Shown here: in pieces, positions 25,344-33,625 of the stretch
Position numbering within the stretch: position 1 is the first letter of the stretch
How the letters are laid out: each line of letters begins with the position of its first letter
DNA from: Flagellimonas sp947499585
GTDB lineage: Bacteria; Bacteroidota; Bacteroidia; Flavobacteriales; Flavobacteriaceae
DNA: 64,000 nt
Reading direction: 5' to 3'
Assembly (NCBI RefSeq): GCF_044596045.1
Contig: NZ_CP138995.1
Coordinates: 3,534,001 to 3,598,000 of the forward strand
Notes under the pieces: model-generated
What the model was told of the DNA's origin: nothing
The model's input: only the letters and a program-made list of their open reading frames with translations
Databases searched by the model: none
Made by a program: the position numbers and the translations under genes

Positions 25344-26311
25344 TGCAAGATTTTGATGTTATTATAATTGGTGGAGGCCCTATTGGTATTGCCTGTGGTT
25401 TAGAAGCAAAAAAACAAGGCGTCTCATTCTTAATTATTGAAAAAGGACCTATTGTAAATTCACTTTTCAATTACCCAATCAACATGCAGTTTTTTTCTTC
25501 TTCGGAAAAGCTGGAAATTGATGATATCCCATTTATTAGCAAAGAAGCCAAGCCCAAGCGGAATGAAGCTTTAGAATATTATAGGAGAATTGTTACTTCT
25601 AACCAGTTGAATATTCATTTATTTGAAAAGGTGATGGAGGTTAAAAAAAATAACAACTCTTTTTCAATAACAACCAATAAAAATCAATATACTGCAAAGA
25701 ACATTGTGGTGGCTACAGGTTTTTATGACTTACCAAACAATCTAAATGTTCCAGGTGAGGATTTACCCAAAGTCTCTCATTACTACAAAGACCCCCATTT
25801 TTATGCCAGCCAGAAATTGGCCGTTGTGGGTGCTAGCAATTCCGCTATTGATGCTGCTTTGGAATGTTACCGAAAAGGTGCTGAGGTCAGTTTAATTATT
25901 CGAGGGCCAGAGGTGGGCCAACGTGTTAAATATTGGGTACGCCCAGACATTATAAACAGAATTAACGAAGGTAGCATTAAGGCCTATTACAATGCCTCTG
26001 TAGAGGAAATTACACTCGCTGAAATACTCGTTAAGACTCCTGATGGAACTGTTACCCTAAAAAATGACTTCGTTCTAGCACTCACAGGTTATATGCCCAA
26101 TTTTGAATTTCTAGAAAAACTGGGAATCGAGCTATCTCAAGATGAAAAGCGATTGCCAAATTATAATCCAGACACCATGGAATCCAATATTGGAGGGCTT
26201 TATCTTGCAGGGGTTATCTGTGGGGGTATGGAAACCCATAAATGGTTTATTGAAAACTCCAGAATCCATGCGCCTATCATTATGAAATCCATTAAGGACA
26301 AAAGGAACTAG
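25343..26311 (+). CDS. ypdA: YpdA-family FAD/NAD(P)-dependent disulfide reductase
   Basis: A 322-residue flavoprotein of the thioredoxin reductase-like fold. The FAD site is VIIIGGGPIGIACGLEA (residues 6-22), the NAD(P) site is LAVVGASNSAIDAALEC, and the C-terminal GGLYLAGVICGGMETHKW is characteristic of YpdA. YpdA reduces bacillithiol disulfide in Firmicutes. Flavobacteria commonly carry this family, but I see no bacillithiol synthesis gene in the window, so the low-molecular-weight thiol it serves is not shown. It overlaps rpe by one base. Confidence 0.88.
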   Translation: MQDFDVIIIGGGPIGIACGLEAKKQGVSFLIIEKGPIVNSLFNYPINMQFFSSSEKLEIDDIPFISKEAKPKRNEALEYYRRIVTSNQLNIHLFEKVMEVKKNNNSFSITTNKNQYTAKNIVVATGFYDLPNNLNVPGEDLPKVSHYYKDPHFYASQKLAVVGASNSAIDAALECYRKGAEVSLIIRGPEVGQRVKYWVRPDIINRINEGSIKAYYNASVEEITLAEILVKTPDGTVTLKNDFVLALTGYMPNFEFLEKLGIELSQDEKRLPNYNPDTMESNIGGLYLAGVICGGMETHKWFIENSRIHAPIIMKSIKDKRN

Positions 26312-26408
26312 GAAAATAGGTTTTACATTTTACTTAAACCGCTTTTAATAGTAAGGAACATACCTAAATCCCTACTTTTAATTGGTAAGGACACTAAAAA
26401 CCATTAAA

Positions 26409-27140
26409 ATGACTCAACAATTGCATTTGGCAGCCCAATATTTGGCTACAGCGGCAAAAAGCTTTTTAGAAGCTAAAGCAGATGATAGCCATACTAATCT
26501 AGGATTTTCTGTTGAAGAAAAAAGTATTCAAACTTGGCCTTTGGATTATACAGGCACAAAACTCTGCCTAAACTATGAGCAATTTTCACTAGAGTGGAAA
26601 TCCCATGAAAGCAACTCCTTTTTATTAGATGGAAAAACCCATGAAGAAATAGTGAACTGGTTAAGCCAGACTTCCAAAACCCTTGGATTTGAAAAGCCAT
26701 ATCAGTTTGACTTACATTACGATATGCCTTATAGTATGAATCCAACTGATAAATTTGAAAAGTCGGATGTGAAAGAATTAATTGGGTTACGAACACTGGC
26801 GCAAAATGCACTAAAATCATTTTTGGAAAAAGAACAATTGACTTCTGATATTCGAATTTGGCCCCATCATTTTGATTCCGGAGCATTTTCAAAATTGGAT
26901 AACTCAGAAAAATCTGTAGGTATGGGATTGTCCATTCCGGATTCCATGATTAATGAACACTATTTTTACATCAGTGGATATTTAGGTCATGATAGCTTGG
27001 ATACTTCAACTTTTGAAAACCTATCTCATGGAAAATGGCTGAATGACGGGTTTAAAGGAGCCGTTTTACCTGCTTCAGAAACAAATGAAGAAATTGTAGT
27101 TCAGTTTTTTAGAGAAGCTCTTAAAAATTATAAGAATTAA
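26409..27140 (+). CDS. Conserved-looking protein of unknown function
   Basis: 243 residues from ATG 26409 (MTQQLHLAAQYLAT). In-frame codons back to 26382 exist but are less convincing. No signal peptide or membrane segment is present, so it is cytosolic. The sequence looks well structured, with a His-rich motif IRIWPHHFDSGAF, a second His segment FDLHYDMPYSMN, and ISGYLGHDSLD towards the end; the His/Asp residues could bind a metal. I do not recognise the family. It ends four bases inside the 3' end of the convergent barrel gene. Confidence 0.75.
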   Translation: MTQQLHLAAQYLATAAKSFLEAKADDSHTNLGFSVEEKSIQTWPLDYTGTKLCLNYEQFSLEWKSHESNSFLLDGKTHEEIVNWLSQTSKTLGFEKPYQFDLHYDMPYSMNPTDKFEKSDVKELIGLRTLAQNALKSFLEKEQLTSDIRIWPHHFDSGAFSKLDNSEKSVGMGLSIPDSMINEHYFYISGYLGHDSLDTSTFENLSHGKWLNDGFKGAVLPASETNEEIVVQFFREALKNYKN

Positions 27141-27718
27141 AGCGAAAATTGATATTGTAACAAGACACTTGCAATAAAACCTTGTTCAACCTCATCCCCA
27201 CTTGTTATTGCATTGATTTCTCTACCAAATCCAAGTGTAAGACCAATTTGAGATTTTGTATTCTTAATGCGCAAGAAATATCCACCTTCCAACCAAGGTT
27301 GTACCACTAACGTATATGTGCTGCCAGGTTGTACATTTCCATTAGGTCCATTATCATCGGTCCAATCTATGTTAAGACTCCAAACATCAAGATTAAGTCC
27401 AGCTACAAACTTTCCTTTTCCCGATGGAAAATGCCTTCTAAACCCAACAGAACCACCAAAACCTTCACCTTCTTCGGTAAGATTAACATCGCTAAAATCT
27501 TGTCTATCAACAAAATTAGCACCTAAGCGAAACACCAAAGAGGACTTTTCATTTAAATAGTGTTCCAAATTTACCGTAGGGATAATCCCCGCGGGGTATA
27601 CCTGAATAGAAACACCCAAATCGGTTTGTTTTTTTGATGAATCTGAATCTTGGGCATAGCAAAGCGATAAACTGGAAACACAAAAAAGTAAGCCAAAAAT
27701 ATTATTTTTCGTTTTCAT
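27137..27718 (-). CDS. Outer membrane beta-barrel protein
   Basis: 193 residues with a signal peptide (MKTKNNIFGLLFCVSSLSLC, then YAQDS). Alternating strands such as VSIQVYPAGIIPTVNLEHYL, SSLVFRLGANFVDRQ, GLNLDVWSLNIDW and the terminal FIASVLLQYQFSL (ending in Leu after an aromatic) fit a small 8-stranded barrel. The ligand is unknown. It is the last gene of a leftward operon, with one base between it and the ATP-grasp gene. Confidence 0.78.
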   Translation of the reverse strand: MKTKNNIFGLLFCVSSLSLCYAQDSDSSKKQTDLGVSIQVYPAGIIPTVNLEHYLNEKSSLVFRLGANFVDRQDFSDVNLTEEGEGFGGSVGFRRHFPSGKGKFVAGLNLDVWSLNIDWTDDNGPNGNVQPGSTYTLVVQPWLEGGYFLRIKNTKSQIGLTLGFGREINAITSGDEVEQGFIASVLLQYQFSL

Positions 27719-27719
27719 A

Positions 27720-28763
27720 CTAAATCACTTTTAATTGTGCTTCTAATTCTCCATTAGCTCTGAGCATAGCCCTACCATCCTTAAAACTTAGATAAGAATA
27801 CCCTTTTTTATGGTTTATTATACTAATGTTATTTAGCATACTCCAATGCCTTGTGATTTCTTTCCACGCAAAAAACAAAGAGTGTTTGGGATCATAAATA
27901 TGTGTGGCCTCTCCCCCTGCTCCATTAATCTCAATAATACTGAAATTTTTCCCTTCGGAAAGTTCTTCAATGGAGCTGTGCAGTACATCTAAGCGCCCGT
28001 AATGAAATCCTTCAATTTTTGAACAAATACTGTCTATGGTATGCAAAAGCCCTTCATTCAATCTATGGGTATCGTCAATAAATTTAGCCCCTCGCGTATG
28101 GCTACCATATGGAACCAAAATAAACTCCTTACCCTTATCCAACACCATATTCAGTTTAAAACCAAACTTCTTTTGTAAAGCTTCTAATTGTAAATGACTT
28201 CTTGGGTCTTTTTTTATGAGTTCCAAAATTGAACTTTTTCCATCTCCCAAAACAGATAAAAACAGTTTGGATACTATTCCTGTAATTTCCCCTTTTTCCT
28301 CACCAGGTTTTCTAACATAGAAAATTCCAACTTCATTGGCGTAGGGTATTAATTCTTGAATTAAAAAATGTTCTGGGTTCCTTAAAAAGTAATCTTTAAA
28401 CTCATCTTTGTTATGAATCTTATCCACTCCAAACGCCTTCATACCAATGTCTGGTTTAGCTATGAACGGGAATCTAATTCCTTCAACCAATACCTTTTCC
28501 AAAGCTAATTTTGGAGTCTCCTCCTTAGAAATGAATACGGTCTTGGGGATGTATTGTTGTGGAATCATATTATAAATTTCCATTTTTGATTCCATGGCCA
28601 TTCCTCCGTTTTTCATGGATGGATTGGCAGCATTGAAAAAGAAAAAAGAACGTGCTTTAATGGAGAAGTACAACCAAACGGGAAACAAGGGGTAATAAAT
28701 TGCCCATAAAGGCCAATATTCCCAATGTATTAGTTTATGAAGTTTTAATCTCCAAGGTTTCAT
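27720..28763 (-). CDS. ATP-grasp protein (carboxylate-amine ligase-like)
   Basis: 347 residues. The N-terminal 40 residues are hydrophobic and aromatic (EYWPLWAIYYPLFPVWLYFS), suggesting membrane attachment. Residues about 90-320 carry ATP-grasp features: FPFIAKPDIGMKAFGVDKI with the ATP-binding Lys, FLIQELIPYANEVGIFYVR, and the metal site FSIIEINGAGGEATHIYDP. The family joins carboxylates to amines or thiols with ATP, and the substrate is unknown. Its ATG overlaps the preceding NRDE gene by four bases. ATP-grasp proteins with such an N-terminal segment are not familiar to me. Confidence 0.82.
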   Translation of the reverse strand: MKPWRLKLHKLIHWEYWPLWAIYYPLFPVWLYFSIKARSFFFFNAANPSMKNGGMAMESKMEIYNMIPQQYIPKTVFISKEETPKLALEKVLVEGIRFPFIAKPDIGMKAFGVDKIHNKDEFKDYFLRNPEHFLIQELIPYANEVGIFYVRKPGEEKGEITGIVSKLFLSVLGDGKSSILELIKKDPRSHLQLEALQKKFGFKLNMVLDKGKEFILVPYGSHTRGAKFIDDTHRLNEGLLHTIDSICSKIEGFHYGRLDVLHSSIEELSEGKNFSIIEINGAGGEATHIYDPKHSLFFAWKEITRHWSMLNNISIINHKKGYSYLSFKDGRAMLRANGELEAQLKVI

Positions 28764-29482
28764 TTTGTTACAAGTTGATTTGGTGAAAAGGGCACAACAT
28801 ACTTTTTATTATTGAATAGATCTAAGTGCTTTAAAACGGACTCTTCATTACCCAAAATCGCTTGGGTTACACTAAAGGTCTTCAGTCCGGTATTTCTATC
28901 GATAATAAATCCGTTTTCATAATCTTCATGATTGTTAGAGTGAAAATCAACAACATCTGAAGCCAGAATATCCGTATTGCTACCTATGAACTTACTGAAA
29001 AGGTTAGCTCTATGGGCTATGGCCTCTTCATCGTATAGGGTAGCAGAAGACCAGATATGACTTTGGCTCTTATCCAATAACTCGAGATGTTTTTGGTGTC
29101 CATCCCATCTAAGTTCTTGCAACTTATCTGTATCAAACAGCACCAATGTAAAAGGTTCAATATTGTTTAAATCCATCTCTTTTATAAAAGCATCAGGATT
29201 GGACGCGCTAATCACATCCAACAAAATAAGTCCTCTGCTTTTTGCATAATTTCCTTTGGATTCATGTTTTTTAAACGCCCCATTCAATACTACTGCAACA
29301 ACCCCATTTTCATTTAAAGCGAACCATGTTCCACCAGCTTTTGGGTCCTTGGGAAAAAGCACTTTAGTAGTATTTATTATTTCTTCCTTTGGCTCAAATG
29401 CTACGGGCCGCGAAATATGTTCATCACGGTTTGAAGTGATGAAATAATTATTATTTCTAGAAATGAAGCTTACTGTACACAT
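28760..29482 (-). CDS. NRDE-family protein (Ntn-hydrolase-like)
   Basis: A 240-residue member of the NRDE/TANGO2 family, which starts with Cys after Met (MCTVSFI) and has the name-giving ITSNRDEHISRP followed by GGTWFALNENGVVAVVLN. The N-terminal Cys suggests an Ntn-hydrolase-like fold. TANGO2 relatives have been linked to haem and acyl handling, but bacterial roles are unknown. Its start overlaps the DinB gene by 13 bases and its end overlaps the ATP-grasp gene by four. Confidence 0.88.
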   Translation of the reverse strand: MCTVSFISRNNNYFITSNRDEHISRPVAFEPKEEIINTTKVLFPKDPKAGGTWFALNENGVVAVVLNGAFKKHESKGNYAKSRGLILLDVISASNPDAFIKEMDLNNIEPFTLVLFDTDKLQELRWDGHQKHLELLDKSQSHIWSSATLYDEEAIAHRANLFSKFIGSNTDILASDVVDFHSNNHEDYENGFIIDRNTGLKTFSVTQAILGNEESVLKHLDLFNNKKYVVPFSPNQLVTK

Positions 29483-29955
29483 GCTGCTCTATGTTGCATG
29501 GTTGAAGGAGCAACTCCAAACGATTCGGGTAGTTCCATTGTGCAAAAATGTCTAATACCTACCTTAATAAGAGCATGATGGTGTATGGTATGCTCCAAAT
29601 TGTACATCACCTCTCGATAATAATTAGATTCCAAACAAGTATCCGAATCACCCAATTCGTAGGTCACTTTTACTGATTTATTGGGTCTTTCCAGACTTGA
29701 TTGAATCAATTGTAATTGTTCAATGGCAAATGGTAGTTCTTGTTCAATTCTATGATTTCGCTCACGCTTGTCATAAGATACATCAGCTCCTTCATATCCA
29801 TTAATCAGACATAAGTATAATTCGATAACATGTCTGGTGTGTTGACCAATAGTTGCATTAGAGAGTACTTCACATGACTGTGCATAGCACTCTTCTGGAA
29901 GTTGTAAAAGTATTTCTTTAAACTGCTCAATAGTATCTATGGAAGATTTGAACAT
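29470..29955 (-). CDS. DinB-like four-helix protein
   Basis: 161 residues, cytosolic. The DinB/YfiT-type pattern is seen: a first-helix motif IGQHTRHVIELYLCLINGY, then a histidine cluster NLEHTIHHHALIKVGIRH that would complete a metal site, and a Pro-rich end MELPESFGVAPSTMQH. DinB-family proteins include thiol transferases and enzymes of unknown reaction. It lies five bases after LysE and overlaps the NRDE gene, so the set is probably one operon. Confidence 0.82.
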   Translation of the reverse strand: MFKSSIDTIEQFKEILLQLPEECYAQSCEVLSNATIGQHTRHVIELYLCLINGYEGADVSYDKRERNHRIEQELPFAIEQLQLIQSSLERPNKSVKVTYELGDSDTCLESNYYREVMYNLEHTIHHHALIKVGIRHFCTMELPESFGVAPSTMQHRAACVQ

Positions 29956-29960
29956 AATAA

Positions 29961-30614
29961 TTATTGTATTTTGAGGTTAAGGCGTTTTTTAACTAATAAG
30001 AACATAAGATAGAAAGAAAACCCAAGGTACAATAGGCCCATTAACAGATTGGTAACCATACTATAGTTCTCATAATTTGTAAAAATATATTTGCCGGCTG
30101 AAATGAAAATACCAAGCCCTATCAAGGACCCAACACCTATTCCAAACAAATAAAATGTATATGATTTTTTTGATGTCTCCAATATTTTCTTGGAAGCAAG
30201 AACTTTGTTCCACGTCATCCAGAACGGAATGTGCAATGGATTTAGCGCACTTAACAAAAGACCAAGTAAAAGCGCCGAATTAATCTGTGGAAGCATATTT
30301 ATTTTAGAGCCTACTTCTGAAAAACTAGCAGATGCCAAAAAGCTAGAAATTGCAAGATATAATAGGAGGATTATTCCAAACGGAATAAGATAATATGATA
30401 ACTTCTCTCCTATGTGTAATCGCTCATTTCCATATAACGTTAACCTTACAACAATAAGCTCCACTAAAACCACTGCAATGGCAAACCATATTGCCGAGTT
30501 CAAACCCTGGGAAGCAGCAATGTCAAAAGCAGTCAGGTTCAAGGTACCTAAAGGCAAAGCCCCTAAAAAACTAACTAACAATCCTGAAAAACAAACTTTT
30601 GAATACTTGTTCAT
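29961..30614 (-). CDS. LysE-family transporter
   Basis: A 217-residue inner membrane protein with six hydrophobic segments. The LysE signature region near the start reads GALPLGTLNLTAFDIAASQG, in place of the usual GPxN stretch. The LPQINSALLLGLLLSALNPL segment corresponds to the second half of the fold, where the NP pair is conserved. Family members export amino acids and similar compounds. The substrate cannot be read. It is the first gene of a five-gene leftward run and may use the box at 30708-30715. Confidence 0.82.
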   Translation of the reverse strand: MNKYSKVCFSGLLVSFLGALPLGTLNLTAFDIAASQGLNSAIWFAIAVVLVELIVVRLTLYGNERLHIGEKLSYYLIPFGIILLLYLAISSFLASASFSEVGSKINMLPQINSALLLGLLLSALNPLHIPFWMTWNKVLASKKILETSKKSYTFYLFGIGVGSLIGLGIFISAGKYIFTNYENYSMVTNLLMGLLYLGFSFYLMFLLVKKRLNLKIQ

Positions 30615-30707
30615 ACTAAAACCAAGGCTTTCTTAAAATCAATGTTTATCTCTTATTTCAACATTGCTTTAATAGTCTCCAAAATAAGAATACCTAACAT
30701 CCTATAG

Positions 30708-30715
30708 CAAATCTA
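30708..30715 (-). promoter_or_regulatory. -7-like element before the LysE operon
   Basis: Read on the reverse strand the sequence is TAGATTTG, an exact TAnnTTTG match, 93 bases before the LysE start and inside the gap behind the YHS gene. It suggests that LysE and the genes after it can be transcribed independently of the Rieske cluster. No -33 TTG is evident. Confidence 0.35.
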
Positions 30716-30748
30716 ATGCAGATTTCAAGGTGCTTAACTCGCTTAATG

Positions 30749-31195
30749 TTATTTGTTTCTTATTTTTTTCCAGTTCTCGTCCGCTTTGGTTTGAAGTTTT
30801 TCTGGAGATTCTTTTGTCCAAAGGTCTAAAGTGTTGGTTTTTCCAGAATTGTAGAACAGATAGAGTTTACCGCCCCTAATCTCAAAGGTTTTTGGGTTGA
30901 TGCTTACCTTTTTCCCTGAAACAGCTACAGCATAAGCGCAATAACCGCCATACTGCGGAATAAATTTAGTAGGATTGGATTTGAAGGAATCCAAATTTTT
31001 CTGTGTAGAGAATTTATAATTTGCCCCATCATAGCTGGTGCTTAACTCCTTTTTCCCTTCAATGGCTTTTCCATCAAAATAGGTAGTGACATCATATCCA
31101 TTGGCCGCATATCCTTTTTTTGTATTGTAATCGATGGACTGTGCAACTGTTATTGTGCTCGTCATAAAAAAAAGAGTAACCATTATTTTTTTCAT
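30749..31195 (-). CDS. Exported YHS-domain protein
   Basis: 148 residues with a signal peptide (MKKIMVTLFFMTSTITVAQ). The YHS-type core is visible as YAANGYDVTTYF, QYGGYCAYAVAVSGKKVSI and the closing strand GGKLYLFYNSGKT. YHS domains bind metals or haem-related ligands and are often part of metal or redox proteins. It is the last tightly linked gene of the Rieske cluster, one base behind the anchored Cys-motif protein, so a periplasmic redox or metal role in that system is likely. Confidence 0.87.
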   Translation of the reverse strand: MKKIMVTLFFMTSTITVAQSIDYNTKKGYAANGYDVTTYFDGKAIEGKKELSTSYDGANYKFSTQKNLDSFKSNPTKFIPQYGGYCAYAVAVSGKKVSINPKTFEIRGGKLYLFYNSGKTNTLDLWTKESPEKLQTKADENWKKIRNK

Positions 31196-31196
31196 C

Positions 31197-31985
31197 TTAA
31201 TAAATTGAAGATTCTTTATCTAGTTTTTCTATTTTGGAAACATCAATGCGCATAGTGTACCAATCTTCCAGTTTTTCAACCTTTCCCTTTAATTTTGAAG
31301 GAAGGCCTATATACGGTACTATGTCTTTATGTATTGGGTTTCCTTTCAAATCGGTCAATAAAAAATATTCTGAAATAGCATTCGGTTCAGAAGCCACCAA
31401 AACTGGTGGCATTCCACCGGAAATACATAGCGCTGCGCAACTACGGTGTATTTTTCCATAGCCAGGTTTCATGACTCCAAAATAACATTTAGGGTCAACT
31501 ATTTCTCCAACCACTTCTTGACTTCCCATAGTCGTAGGAAGTACAAAGTTTTTCTTTTTTGATTTGTCCAAACTTATTTTCTGGCTATCATCAATCTGAA
31601 GTAAGGTCTTCCCATTGTAATAAATAAGGTTTCCTTCAATGGTCAAATGTTTACCATTAATGTTTCCATCACTCTTTTTTATTTCATCCAAATAAGAATT
31701 TGCCCCAAACTTTCCAAAGCCCAACAGAAGAATATCTTTAAAGGTATCTTCCGCAAGCTCAACTCTTAACATAGGATAAGGAGCTTCATAATAGGTTCCT
31801 GATATTTTAGTAGAGGTATCAAAATCAAAAGCACTATTTGTAGCTTCTCTCTGAAAAAAACCAAATAATACCGCACCAACTAAAAGTGACCCCAAGGCAA
31901 TTAGAACAAAACGCTTAATGGAACGCTGCGTCTCTTTGCCAACAGCATCTACATAACCAATATAAAATTCATCCTTTTTCTTCAT
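31197..31985 (-). CDS. Membrane-anchored protein with a conserved Cys/His cluster
   Basis: 262 residues. One transmembrane segment (about 27-44, FVLIALGSLLVGAVLFGF) places residues 45-262 outside the cytoplasm. The notable part is GEIVDPKCYFGVMKPGYGK (161-179), followed by His180, Cys183 and Cys187, then GGMPPV. Three Cys and a His in 21 residues could ligate a metal or form a redox site. I remember similar segments in other bacterial envelope proteins but know of no characterised example. It sits three bases behind the haem/Rieske membrane protein gene, which suggests a direct partnership. Confidence 0.78.
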   Translation of the reverse strand: MKKKDEFYIGYVDAVGKETQRSIKRFVLIALGSLLVGAVLFGFFQREATNSAFDFDTSTKISGTYYEAPYPMLRVELAEDTFKDILLLGFGKFGANSYLDEIKKSDGNINGKHLTIEGNLIYYNGKTLLQIDDSQKISLDKSKKKNFVLPTTMGSQEVVGEIVDPKCYFGVMKPGYGKIHRSCAALCISGGMPPVLVASEPNAISEYFLLTDLKGNPIHKDIVPYIGLPSKLKGKVEKLEDWYTMRIDVSKIEKLDKESSIY

Positions 31986-31988
31986 GTT

Positions 31989-33020
31989 CTAGCATAATAT
32001 CGGTTCAACTTCAGTTCCTTCTTCAAAAGCATTTGGGTTAACATAAATGATGTCATTATCCAATCGTAACTCATATGTGGCCACTTTTTCGGTAAAAGGT
32101 GGAGGAGATTGCCCATTATGGGGCAGATATTGATATCCATGCCAAGGACAGGTAACACATCCATCTACAATCTTGCCTTCTCCCAAAGGACCTCCTTGAT
32201 GCTTACAGACATTATGGATTGCAGATAATTTTCCATCATATTTAAAAATCGCTACGCGTTTCTCTCCTACGGAAAATATTTTGGCTCTGTCTTCAGGAAT
32301 TTCATGCACATCACATACTTTCAACCATCCTCCAGTATCTTTTTCACCCCTAAATCCATCTACTTTAGATTCTTTAAAGGCCGCCACTAAATGCAAACTG
32401 CTTATCACGATAAACCCTAAAACCAGAATGCCTATGGTAAATATTGATGTTTCTTGTTGAAATGCCCCTAAAAAAACATGAAGAAGTATCAGGGCATAAG
32501 CAACATAAACAAGCATATGCAACCCTTTCCATACATTTGGAGAAAGGTTTTTCAAGAAAAAATCATGACTTGTAGAAGCCATAAAAAACAATATTAACAA
32601 GGCTAAAAAACCCAAAACTTGAAAAGGGAAATTGGTCAAGGAGCCATAATCCATATTGGAAGTGAATACAGCGTAAATAGGGTTCACATTTCCTAATGTG
32701 TGAAAATGGATGATTGCGAATACCCCATGAATCAGTGCTGCCAAAAACATACTCACTCCCAAATGTCTACGATTATACAAAATGGGCAAAAACTGAGGAT
32801 TTAACCTGCTTAAAGGTCCAATGACCAAAATAATATGAAGCATGATAACCGCTAACGAACCAAACGCCCTAATAATCATTGTTTCTGCTATAGTTTCAGG
32901 ATTAAATACCAATGTTAGTACTATAAATAATACCAAGTACAAAACCATCCCCAAAGCAATGATTTTATCATAGGCTTTTTTGTGCTTGTTCCAAAGCACT
33001 AGTTTGTAATCCAATCCCAT
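31989..33020 (-). CDS. Ferric-reductase-like haem membrane protein fused to a Rieske domain
   Basis: 343 residues. Six hydrophobic segments occupy residues 18-215 and carry candidate haem ligands His62, His98, His168 and His181, as in the ferric reductase-like (FRD/MsrQ) fold. Residues about 230-330 are a Rieske [2Fe-2S] domain with Cys272/His274 in CKHQGGPLGEG and Cys291/His294 in CPWHGYQY. Electrons could thus pass between membrane haems and the Rieske centre. The Rieske sequence closely resembles the one on the thiamine-diphosphate enzyme encoded three genes upstream. It is probably the membrane electron component of the cluster. Confidence 0.88.
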   Translation of the reverse strand: MGLDYKLVLWNKHKKAYDKIIALGMVLYLVLFIVLTLVFNPETIAETMIIRAFGSLAVIMLHIILVIGPLSRLNPQFLPILYNRRHLGVSMFLAALIHGVFAIIHFHTLGNVNPIYAVFTSNMDYGSLTNFPFQVLGFLALLILFFMASTSHDFFLKNLSPNVWKGLHMLVYVAYALILLHVFLGAFQQETSIFTIGILVLGFIVISSLHLVAAFKESKVDGFRGEKDTGGWLKVCDVHEIPEDRAKIFSVGEKRVAIFKYDGKLSAIHNVCKHQGGPLGEGKIVDGCVTCPWHGYQYLPHNGQSPPPFTEKVATYELRLDNDIIYVNPNAFEEGTEVEPILC

Positions 33021-33409
33021 TAGAATTCCAGTTTTAGTATTTCTTGATTCTTAAGTACGTCCTGTATTACAATTCCTTTGATTTCTTTTTTAGAAGGAAA
33101 TGAATAAGAACCAATACCATTTATTAATCCCAGTTTTGAATCTTTTTCACCATTCATGTTCAAAGTATAGACAACTGATGAAGCGCTTTTAAGCGGTGAC
33201 TTTACATTTAGTTCCAAAATATAAGCTCCTTTGCTCCTTGTTAAATTGGTGTCAACCATATCATTACTTGAACTTGCATTCGTTTCTTGAGAAACATTTT
33301 CATGTTGATTAAAATCCAAATCTTTAATAATAAAAACCAACAGAATGGGTAGTATGATTGCTACTGACAACCAACTATATTTATGTCTTTTTCTTAAATT
33401 GGCATCCAT
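33020..33409 (-). CDS. Membrane-anchored protein of unknown function, 129 residues
   Basis: A short basic N terminus (MDANLRKRHKYS) precedes one transmembrane segment (WLSVAIILPILLVFIIKDL). An exported Ser/Asn-rich linker follows, then a small beta-rich domain (GAYILELNVKSPLKSASSVV and SYSFPSKKEIKGIVIQDVL). I recognise no family. It overlaps both neighbouring genes by about one base (ATGA/TAATG style junctions), so it is part of the Rieske operon and probably made in step with the haem membrane protein. Confidence 0.72.
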   Translation of the reverse strand: MDANLRKRHKYSWLSVAIILPILLVFIIKDLDFNQHENVSQETNASSSNDMVDTNLTRSKGAYILELNVKSPLKSASSVVYTLNMNGEKDSKLGLINGIGSYSFPSKKEIKGIVIQDVLKNQEILKLEF

Positions 33410-33624
33410 TAATCTGCAGTTTGGGATTTAAATAGTTTTCCCAATAAAAAGGGCCATGTGGCTACTACTCCAGGAAAAAGAAGTAGTCGAACCTTCTTTT
33501 TACTATCCGTCATTATAGAATCAATTTTTGTTGCTCCAAGGAGCACGAAATACAACCCAAACAACAGTCCTACACCAAAGTAAAGGGCTAAAATTGTTAA
33601 AAAGATTGTTATTACAGTTTCCAT
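33409..33624 (-). CDS. Small membrane protein, 71 residues
   Basis: An N-terminal hydrophobic segment (ITIFLTILALYFGVGLLFGL) and a second, less hydrophobic one near residues 47-62 (LLLFPGVVATWPFLLGKLF) suggest a hairpin in the membrane. No known domain is visible. The gene is wedged between the Rieske/thiamine-diphosphate enzyme (one-base gap) and the 129-residue anchored protein (one-base overlap). This argues that it is a real subunit or anchor of this operon. Confidence 0.65.
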   Translation of the reverse strand: METVITIFLTILALYFGVGLLFGLYFVLLGATKIDSIMTDSKKKVRLLLFPGVVATWPFLLGKLFKSQTAD

Positions 33625-33625
33625 A

